Source of the DNA: Chloroflexota bacterium
GTDB lineage: Bacteria > Chloroflexota > UBA11872 > VXOZ01
Length of the DNA: 37,551 bases
Direction: 5' to 3'
NCBI GenBank assembly: GCA_028874195.1
Contig: JAPPLM010000027.1
Span: 1-37,551 of the forward strand
A program made the translations under genes and the position numbers. Shown here one piece after another: positions 31,629 to 37,551 of this stretch (positions within the stretch are counted from its first letter, which is position 1; each line of letters starts with the position of its first letter). The notes under the pieces are model-generated. The model searched no databases. It saw only the letters and a list, made by a program, of their open reading frames with translations, and was not told where the DNA came from.

Positions 31629-33374
31629 ATGCATCCAGGCGCCCAACCTCTCGGTATCTACTTGCACGATGGCGGCTATCACCCTCGCAGCGCATACGTG
31701 CTGGAGATATTGGCCCACGCGGGCATCCCCTTTACACGGGTGGATGCCGCTACCCTGCCGGAGGCGCTGGATACACTGAAGGTGCTCATCGTGCCGCACC
31801 ACGAGGTCACCACGCCTGAGATGGGCCGGCTCTATGGTTTTGTAACGGGTGGGGGTGCGCTGATTGGACTCGGCGGAACCAGCGGCTTGGACGATCTCTT
31901 CGGCGTGCGCACGCAGACCGGCACCCACGAAGCTTTCCTCCAGGTTACGCAGATAGACCATCCGCTGGTGCGTGATCTTCATTCTTCATTGCACGTTTGG
32001 GACGCCGCCACCGCGCGGGCCGCCGGAACGGGCGAACTGGCGCGCCTGTGTGATAGCAATGGCAACCGCATTGGTGTGGGTGTGAGCGTCTACCGCCTCC
32101 AAGGAGGGCTGAGCATTTTCTGCGCGGCGGACCTGCCGTGGTGCATCCTGCACATGCTACAGGGAAAACCCGTGCGCCAGGACGGCACACCCGCGCCGGA
32201 CGGCACGGCCCAAACTGATGACGGCATTCTCAAGTGTGACGACGGCGTCGTACTGGATTGGGAAAAGGACCGCACCACCGACACGGAGGTGCCGTTCTTC
32301 TTGGAGGCGATTGGCGATGAACTCCGCGCCATTCTGTTGCGCAGCATCTTTCTCGGGGCGCAGTACACTGGCATACCGCTTCCAATGCTCTGGTACTGGC
32401 CCGCCCACTTGGAGGCCGTGGCGCACCTTTCCCACGATTCCGATAACAACGTGCTCGACCGCGCCTTCCAGCTCCTGGAAAACACCCGCGCCCTCGGCGT
32501 GCATTCCACCTGGTGCATTCAGTACCCGGGCTACACGCCCGAACTCTACGCTGCGGTGGCCGATTACGGCAGTGAGATTTGCCTCCATTTTGACGCATTG
32601 TCGGGCAAAGAGCCCAACCGCTGGGACTACGGCGACCTGGTCTTTCAGTGTGAGTACTTGCGTCGCGAGGCCGGGCTTGACGTCATAACCAGCAATAAGA
32701 ACCACTACACGCGTTGGGAAGGATCCTTAGAATTCTTTGGGTGGTTGGAGAAGGTAGGTATTGCGCACGATCAGTCGAAGGGTCCTTCCAAACACGGCAA
32801 TACCGGCCATCTCTACGGCAGCACGCATCCCTGGTTTCCAATGGATCCGGACTCTGGACGCTCCTACAACGTGCTGGAGGTCAACTTCCTGACGCAGGAT
32901 ATGGTGAATCCGGCCGGCCAGCCCGATGCCCCGGTGGACAAGTACGCGCCGTACGCCATCGCCGAACCGCTCGTGGACCGTGTGAAGAAACACTACGGCG
33001 TTGCTCACTACCTTTTCCACCCCCACCACTGCCGGCAGCCCGGCGTGCCTGCGGCAATGGCGGATGTCATTGAGTACGCCTTGCAACAGGGTCTCCCCTG
33101 GTGGACGGCCCGCGAGATCAACGCCTGGGAGCGCAGCCGCCGCAAGCTGACGTTTGGCGATGTGGACAACGCCGGAGCCGTTGTCCATGCTGGACAACAG
33201 CTTGAAGACGCAACGCTGCTGGTGCTGAACGCCCGCGACCAAGAGCGAGAATTCCACATTGATGGAAAGCCCACATATGCGCGCAGCGTGGACCGCTATG
33301 GCTTCCGGTTTCACGCGGTTACGCACACACTCGCTGCCGGCGAACATTCCTTGCGTTGGGGCGAAACCGGCTGA
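31629..33374 (+). CDS. ThuA/GATase-like and polysaccharide deacetylase-like fusion
   Basis: The protein has 581 residues. The first 190 or so residues have a GATase1/ThuA-like pattern (GIYLHDGGYHPRSAYVLEIL, DTLKVLIVPHHEV, GFVTGGGALIGLGG). The part from about 255 to 500 looks like a NodB/polysaccharide deacetylase barrel. It has HDSD at 269-272 in the place of the metal-binding DD motif, then ICLHFDALSG, VITSNKNHYTRWEG and FHPHHC near the end. The last 80 residues form a beta-rich tail. There is no signal peptide, so it is cytosolic or exported by other means. The substrate is unknown. GAGG lies seven bases before the ATG. An alternative is a catalytically inactive carbohydrate-binding relative. 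Confidence 0.6.
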   Translation: MHPGAQPLGIYLHDGGYHPRSAYVLEILAHAGIPFTRVDAATLPEALDTLKVLIVPHHEVTTPEMGRLYGFVTGGGALIGLGGTSGLDDLFGVRTQTGTHEAFLQVTQIDHPLVRDLHSSLHVWDAATARAAGTGELARLCDSNGNRIGVGVSVYRLQGGLSIFCAADLPWCILHMLQGKPVRQDGTPAPDGTAQTDDGILKCDDGVVLDWEKDRTTDTEVPFFLEAIGDELRAILLRSIFLGAQYTGIPLPMLWYWPAHLEAVAHLSHDSDNNVLDRAFQLLENTRALGVHSTWCIQYPGYTPELYAAVADYGSEICLHFDALSGKEPNRWDYGDLVFQCEYLRREAGLDVITSNKNHYTRWEGSLEFFGWLEKVGIAHDQSKGPSKHGNTGHLYGSTHPWFPMDPDSGRSYNVLEVNFLTQDMVNPAGQPDAPVDKYAPYAIAEPLVDRVKKHYGVAHYLFHPHHCRQPGVPAAMADVIEYALQQGLPWWTAREINAWERSRRKLTFGDVDNAGAVVHAGQQLEDATLLVLNARDQEREFHIDGKPTYARSVDRYGFRFHAVTHTLAAGEHSLRWGETG

Positions 33375-33493
33375 CCTTGATGAGATTGTCCGCTTGATCC
33401 AGCGCCGCAAAGCTTTGGCGAGACCGTACTTGAGCGCAAGGAGACCTAGCATCACTCTTGTTGAATCCGGTAGGATTAAGCGGGAGTGATGAG

Positions 33494-33967
33494 ATGCGTG
33501 TCGTAATTGGCGCCGATCACAACGGATTTGAGTGTAAGGACACGGTGCGGCAGTGGCTAGAGGCTGCCGGTCACTCGATAATTGACGTCGGCCCGCATGA
33601 GCTCGACCCCAGCGACGATTACCCGGACTTCGCCCGCCTCGTTGGCGAGACTTTACAGCGCGGCGAGGCGGATCGCGGCATCTTGCTCTGCGGCAGCGGC
33701 GTGGGCGCGAGCATTGCGGCAAATAAAATGCGCGGTATCCGCGCTGGCCTTTGTCACGACGCCTATTCGGCGCATCAGGCGGTCGAGCACGACAACGTCA
33801 ACGTGCTGTGCCTCGGCCCCCGCATTGTTGGCCCGGCGCTGATGGAGGAACTAGTGACGGCTTTTTTGGCAGCCGAGTTTACGGGTGAGGAGCGGCATGC
33901 GCGGCGCCTTGCCAAGGTGACGGCCTTGGAGCAGCAAGAACGAGAAACCGGTCTGGGTCAGGAGTGA
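33494..33967 (+). CDS. rpiB: ribose-5-phosphate isomerase B
   Basis: RpiB interconverts ribose-5-phosphate and ribulose-5-phosphate in the pentose phosphate pathway. The protein has 157 residues from the ATG at 33494 (GGGAG upstream). Upstream in-frame codons are in the spacer. The N-terminal GADHNGFECKD and the catalytic Cys66 in LLCGSGVGASIAANK are intact. RAGLCHDAYSAHQAVEHDNVN, with its phosphate-binding residues, and LGPRIVG are also present. Allose- and ribose-type RpiB enzymes cannot be separated by sight, but the neighbouring tal-pgi pair favours the pentose role. Confidence 0.93.
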   Translation: MRVVIGADHNGFECKDTVRQWLEAAGHSIIDVGPHELDPSDDYPDFARLVGETLQRGEADRGILLCGSGVGASIAANKMRGIRAGLCHDAYSAHQAVEHDNVNVLCLGPRIVGPALMEELVTAFLAAEFTGEERHARRLAKVTALEQQERETGLGQE

Positions 33968-34028
33968 GCAAGAGGCTTTCTGCGCTTGACGGCGGGAGTT
34001 GCGCTTGTGAAAGTACGGCTTGAAGACC

Positions 34029-34060
34029 GACTCTCCTTTGACCGGGTTTGAGAGTCAAAG
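34029..34060 (+). promoter_or_regulatory. two mutually exclusive hairpins in the rpiB-tal gap
   Basis: GACTCTC (34029-34035) can pair with GAGAGTC (34050-34056), or CTTTGAC (34036-34042) with GTCAAAG (34054-34060). The right arms overlap, so only one stem can form. There is no T-run. It lies 60 bases after the rpiB stop and about 360 bases before tal. Confidence 0.3.
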
Positions 34061-34146
34061 CAGGCCGAAGATAGATTCCCGCGAAAGCGGCAATCACCAT
34101 GACCGTCCGCTGGTCACACAAGGGAATGAAAATGAAAGCACATCTC

Positions 34147-34266
34147 TCCGTTCGTGCTGAGTGGGCTTCGCGAAGCCCTTGTCGAAGTATGAACGGAGAG
34201 AGGAGTGTCGAAAGCTATGTTACCCATTTCCCCGCCGTTCACCCTTCGACGCTGCTCAGGGCGAAC
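34147..34266. repeat. two variants of the CTTCGACAAGCTCAGG-type repeat
   Basis: CTCCGTTCGTGCTGAG and CTTGTCGAAGTATGAACGGA (34146-34198) form one copy. It is interrupted by a perfect 16-bp palindrome GGGCTTCGCGAAGCCC. A second copy, CGTTCACCCTTCGACGCTGC with its complementary GGGCGAACG, is at 34233-34266. A degenerate CATTCCCG-type hairpin is at about 34074. A 7-bp stem TGACCGG/CCGGTCA is at 34329-34344. The gap 33968-34421 has no gene. Confidence 0.6.
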
Positions 34267-34421
34267 GGCTTGGTCACGCTATTTTCATAGCAATGACGGT
34301 GCCAAGCAAATATCGTTTCGACAATACCTGACCGGTCCCGGTCAATCTCTACGGGATTTGGATAAGGCGACAGGGGGTCGCACACACGAACCGCTAACTT
34401 TGGGTTTACAAGGAGGAAACT

Positions 34422-35549
34422 ATGGCAGATAGGAACAGGCTCGTACAGTTGCAGGACTACGATCAGAGCGTATGGCTGGATAGCATCAGCCGCGGGCTCA
34501 TTCAGTCCGGCGAACTTCAGTCGCTGGTGGACAACGACGGCCTGCGGGGAATGACGTCAAATCCCGCCATTTTCGAGAAGGCGATCAGCGGCAGCGACGA
34601 CTACCGCGACCAGTTGCGCGCGCTCCACGCCGCCGGCAAGAGCACGACACAAATCTATGAGGAAGTCGCGGTCACGGACATTCAATCGGCCTGCGACGTG
34701 TTGCGGCCGGTGTACGACGCCAGCGACGGCGAACACGGCTTGGTGAGCCTTGAAGTCTCGCCGGAGCTTGCCTTCGATACCCAGGGCACCATCGCGGAAG
34801 TCCGCCGCCTTTGGGACCAGGTGGGCCGCCCGAACCTGATGATCAAGATTCCGGCTACCGACGAGGGCATTCCCGCCGTGCAGCAGATGCTCACCGAGGG
34901 CTACAACGTCAACATTACGCTGATGTTCTCGCTCACCGACTACGACAACGTAGCCGAGGCCTACATCTCCGCTTTGGAAGCACGCGCGTCGGCGGGCCAG
35001 CCGGTCAACCGCATCGCTTCCGTAGCGAGCTTTTTCGTAAGCCGCATCGATACGTTGGCCGACGAGTTGTTGGAGTCCCGGGTTGAGGCCGGCGAGAGCC
35101 GCGCACGTGAGTTCTTGGGTAAGGTGGCGGTGGCCAATGCGAAAGTCGCCTATCAACACTTCCTGGACTTCTTCAAGTCGAAGCGATTCGCCAAGCTCGA
35201 GGCACAAGGCGCGCGTGTGCAACGCGTGTTGTGGGCGAGCACCAGCACGAAGAATCCGGACTATTCCGACGTGATGTACGTGGATACCTTAATCGGCCCG
35301 CACACGGTGAACACGTTGCCCGACGACACCATGGACGCCTTCCGCGACCATGGCACTCTCGCCCAAACCGTGGATACGGGCGTGGCAGAGGCCCAAGCCG
35401 TGCTGGATGCCCTGGTGGCCGTCGGTGTAGACTACGACGCCATGACCCGGCAACTCCAGCAGGAAGGCGTGGATAAGTTCGTGCAGCCGTACCAGGACCT
35501 GCTCGCGCGTATTGAGCAAGTGTGCGCCGAGCTTGTCGCTGCTTCTTAG
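34422..35549 (+). CDS. tal: transaldolase
   Basis: Transaldolase transfers a dihydroxyacetone unit between sedoheptulose-7-phosphate and glyceraldehyde-3-phosphate in the non-oxidative pentose phosphate pathway. The 375-residue length and MTSNPAIFEKAI start are those of the long (actinobacterial/cyanobacterial-type) transaldolase. The Schiff-base lysine is Lys142 in NLMIKIPAT. VNITLMFSLTDYDNVAEAYI and the VLWASTSTKNPDYSDVMYVDTLIGP segment are intact. A very strong AAGGAGG precedes the ATG. The pgi gene starts two bases after its stop. Confidence 0.96.
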   Translation: MADRNRLVQLQDYDQSVWLDSISRGLIQSGELQSLVDNDGLRGMTSNPAIFEKAISGSDDYRDQLRALHAAGKSTTQIYEEVAVTDIQSACDVLRPVYDASDGEHGLVSLEVSPELAFDTQGTIAEVRRLWDQVGRPNLMIKIPATDEGIPAVQQMLTEGYNVNITLMFSLTDYDNVAEAYISALEARASAGQPVNRIASVASFFVSRIDTLADELLESRVEAGESRAREFLGKVAVANAKVAYQHFLDFFKSKRFAKLEAQGARVQRVLWASTSTKNPDYSDVMYVDTLIGPHTVNTLPDDTMDAFRDHGTLAQTVDTGVAEAQAVLDALVAVGVDYDAMTRQLQQEGVDKFVQPYQDLLARIEQVCAELVAAS

Positions 35550-35551
35550 CG

Positions 35552-37237
35552 ATGCCGGGAGACCAAAACAGGGCGGAGACCGCAATTGCGGCCACCTTGG
35601 ACAAGCTCGCCCAGGCTGACACGGGTAGGCGTCTGTGGCAGAAGGACGCCAGTCTCTGGTCTGACGATCCGCAGGTTCAGGCGACCATTCGCAACCGGCT
35701 CGGCTGGCTGAACGTCATTTCCGACATGCAGCGGTCCGGCGTTGGCGAGATCAACGCGCTCGCCGACGCGGTACGCGCAGAGGGCTACACGGATGCCGTC
35801 GTGCTTGGTATGGGCGGCAGCAGTCTCTGTCCCGATGTCTGCCGCGCCACCTTTGGCACCGTCCCCGGCTGGCTGCGGCTGCACGTGCTCGATAGCACCC
35901 ACCCATGCGCCGTGCGAGCTGTGGCAGAGGCTGTTGATGTAGAGCGTACCCTCTTTATCGTTTCGAGCAAGTCCGGCACCACTGGTGAGTCGAACGCGTT
36001 CTATCACTACTTCTGGAATCGTGTTGTTGAAGCAGGCGTGGCGTCGCCAGGCGCGAACTTCATCGCCATCACCGATCCCGGTACAGCCCTGGATGAAGAG
36101 GCTACTGCGCGCGGCTTTCGCCACGTCTTTCGCAATCCGGCCGACATCGGTGGCCGGTACTCGGCGCTTTCGTTCTTTGGGCTCGTGCCTATGGCCTTGC
36201 TTGGGATGGATGTGGCCGGCTTTCTTCGCCGCGCGGCGGCGATGGCGCAGCGCGGTGGGCCTGAGGTGCCCGTGGAAGACAACCCAGGCGCAATTCTGGG
36301 TGCCCAGCTTGCGACCTATGCCCAGGAGGGCCGGGACAAGCTCACGCTCGTCTGCGCGCCAGAGATTGCGACTCTGGGTTGGTGGCTGGAACAGCTTGTC
36401 GCCGAGAGCCTCGGCAAGCAGGGCATTGGCGTCATCCCAATTGAAGGCGAGATACTTGAGATGCCTGAGACCTACGGCAATGATCGGGTATTCGTTCATA
36501 TTGCACTCGCCAACGCGGAATCAGGCGAACAAGAGCAACCACTCCGTGCGTTGGATGAGGCCGCGCATCCGGTAATTCGACTGGAACTAGCCGATCCGCT
36601 GGACTTGGGGCAGGAATTCTTCCGTTGGGAAGTGGCAACGGCGGTCGCGGGACATCTCTTGGGTGTCAACCCCTTCGACGAACCCAACGTCCAGGAGAGC
36701 AAAGACAACACCGCCGCGCTGCTGGAGTCGTTCCAGGCGAAAGGCGCGTTGCCTGTTGAAACCCCTGCAGTGGCGGACAGTTACCTATCTCTCTATGGCG
36801 ATTGCGAAGAGGAGGCTGTTCTCGCGGCTTTGCGCAGCTTCCTGGACCGCATGGAACCTGGCGACTACGTAGCGCTCATGGCCTATCTGCCGCAAGACGA
36901 AGCGGTCCAAGGCAATGTGAACACGATTCGCGACCTGCTTCGCACCGTCACGCGTGCTGCAACCACAGTGGGCTACGGTCCCCGGTTTCTCCACTCTACG
37001 GGGCAACTTCACAAGGGTGGACCCAATACCGCGGTGTGCCTGCAACTTACGGCTGACATTGCGGACGATCTGCCGATCCCCGGAGCGCCGTATTCCTTTG
37101 GCACATTCATCCAGGCGCAGGCGCTTGGGGACATGCGCTCCTTGCAGCAACACGGGAGACGCGTGCTGCGCGTGCACCTTGGCGCGGACAACTTGCAGGG
37201 CCTTGCTGCACTAGAGTTGGCTCTGACTGAGTTGTAA
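35552..37237 (+). CDS. pgi: glucose-6-phosphate isomerase
   Basis: This enzyme interconverts glucose-6-phosphate and fructose-6-phosphate. The protein has 561 residues from the ATG at 35552. The upstream GTG at 35522 would overlap tal. Two SIS domains are visible. Motifs are VLGMGGSSL (84-92), the phosphate loop SSKSGTTGE (138-146), ITDPGTALDEEA, LGVNPFDEPNVQESKD and a late GQLHKGGPNT. This sequence is of the type fused to transaldolase in bifunctional Tal-Pgi proteins, but here it is a separate gene in another frame, with only two bases after the tal stop. Translation is surely coupled. No clear own terminator is seen except the repeat hairpin at 37290. Confidence 0.95.
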   Translation: MPGDQNRAETAIAATLDKLAQADTGRRLWQKDASLWSDDPQVQATIRNRLGWLNVISDMQRSGVGEINALADAVRAEGYTDAVVLGMGGSSLCPDVCRATFGTVPGWLRLHVLDSTHPCAVRAVAEAVDVERTLFIVSSKSGTTGESNAFYHYFWNRVVEAGVASPGANFIAITDPGTALDEEATARGFRHVFRNPADIGGRYSALSFFGLVPMALLGMDVAGFLRRAAAMAQRGGPEVPVEDNPGAILGAQLATYAQEGRDKLTLVCAPEIATLGWWLEQLVAESLGKQGIGVIPIEGEILEMPETYGNDRVFVHIALANAESGEQEQPLRALDEAAHPVIRLELADPLDLGQEFFRWEVATAVAGHLLGVNPFDEPNVQESKDNTAALLESFQAKGALPVETPAVADSYLSLYGDCEEEAVLAALRSFLDRMEPGDYVALMAYLPQDEAVQGNVNTIRDLLRTVTRAATTVGYGPRFLHSTGQLHKGGPNTAVCLQLTADIADDLPIPGAPYSFGTFIQAQALGDMRSLQQHGRRVLRVHLGADNLQGLAALELALTEL

Positions 37238-37289
37238 CGATCACCCTACAGCTCGTATCCAGTTGCTAGAATTATCCGATAGTTAGATG

Positions 37290-37397
37290 CGTCATTCCCG
37301 CGCAGGCGGGAATCCATCTTCTCTTTTTTCCCAAAGAGCGGCGACTTGCAGCTATGCTGTGAGCGTCCTGGACTCCGGCTTCAGCCGGAGTGACGGA
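37290..37397. repeat. CATTCCCG / CTCCGGC double-hairpin repeat, copy 2
   Basis: ATTCCCGC/GCGGGAAT (loop GCAG) is followed by CCATCTTCTC, a 40-base spacer and GGACTCCGGC/GCCGGAGTGACGGA. It has the same organisation as 1332-1403 but without the MITE-like ends. The first hairpin could terminate pgi. Confidence 0.7.
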
Positions 37398-37424
37398 TTG
37401 TGCCCGCCTAAACCTTCTGAGCGA

Positions 37425-37520
37425 TGGACAAGCCCCCGCGCTGCAAGTCCCTTGATGACAGTTCGTCACCAAGAGCAGAAGTAGGCGTAGTCAGACCCGT
37501 CATTCCCGCGCAAGCGGGAA
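37425..37520. repeat. GGACAAGCC repeat and single CATTCCCG hairpin
   Basis: TGGACAAGCCCCCGCGCTGC is at 37425-37444, and the first hairpin unit CGTCATTCCCGCGCAAGCGG is repeated from 37498 to 37520. The tail of the window, 37238-37551, shows no gene. Confidence 0.55.
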
Positions 37521-37551
37521 GGTGGATTCACATTTCAAGTGCAACACCTGG

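Noticed and set aside
33375-33493. Possible gene remnant between the deacetylase-like gene and rpiB
   Set aside because: A short minus-strand frame reads like a basic helix, but there is no family match and no start signal.
37290-37520. Repeats at the right end as a CRISPR or integron site
   Set aside because: The units are unevenly spaced palindromes of the same type as at 1332, and no integrase or cas gene is present.
1-37551. CRISPR array, tRNA, rRNA or prophage
   Set aside because: No regularly spaced direct repeats, no cloverleaf with a TTCRA arm and no phage structural gene were seen in any gap.

Overview
The window looks like a 37.5 kb piece of chromosome from a GC-rich bacterium, most likely a Chloroflexota (Caldilineaceae/SAR202-like) lineage. 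That placement is inference. It rests on many family 1 sugar-binding lipoproteins, a ThuA protein, a CoxG-like protein, a protein with C-terminal repeats that resemble ones I associate with Chloroflexota, and dense palindromic intergenic repeats. No rRNA, tRNA, CRISPR array or phage gene was recognised.

Layout. 1-1.2 kb: a 5'-broken sugar-binding protein gene. 1.2-1.6 kb: a MITE-like repeat element and a palindromic bidirectional terminator. 1.6-3.7 kb: thuA-like and crp-like genes on the minus strand, divergent from a cytochrome P460-like lipoprotein. 3.8-5.9 kb: a visibly AT-richer pair on the minus strand, an ABC/OLD-type ATPase plus a small protein with a PD-(D/E)xK-like pattern. This is the best candidate for an undescribed (defence-like) system. 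6-10.3 kb: a CoxG-like protein divergent from a giant fused CydDC-type ABC exporter. 10.4-17.1 kb, all minus strand: argC, an inositol monophosphatase-uppP pair, a REP-associated (RAYT) transposase flanked by its own REP palindromes, a double alpha/beta-hydrolase and a small membrane protein. 17.6-23.1 kb, plus strand: a GNAT acetyltransferase and three tandem paralogous Tat-type sugar-binding lipoproteins. 23.3-26.1 kb, minus strand: an unknown protein and a membrane/spermidine-synthase fusion. 26.3-31.3 kb, plus strand: glycerate 2-kinase, a LysM membrane protein, a secreted beta-propeller protein and pyruvate kinase. 31.3-31.5 kb: a second MITE-like element with perfect 22-bp terminal inverted repeats. 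31.6-37.2 kb, plus strand: a ThuA/deacetylase-like protein, rpiB, and a tightly coupled tal-pgi pair. The end carries mosaic repeats.

How the genes fit together. Several genes serve carbohydrate and central carbon use: four sugar-binding proteins, ThuA, glycerate kinase, pyruvate kinase, RpiB, transaldolase and glucose-6-phosphate isomerase. No ABC sugar permease or ATPase is present, so the binding proteins must use partners encoded elsewhere. The other striking property is the amount of small repetitive DNA. Two related MITE-like elements plus a decayed third, REP palindromes around a RAYT gene, CTTCGACAAGCTCAGG-type repeats, GTAGGGGC palindromes and CATTCCCG double hairpins fill most intergenic gaps.
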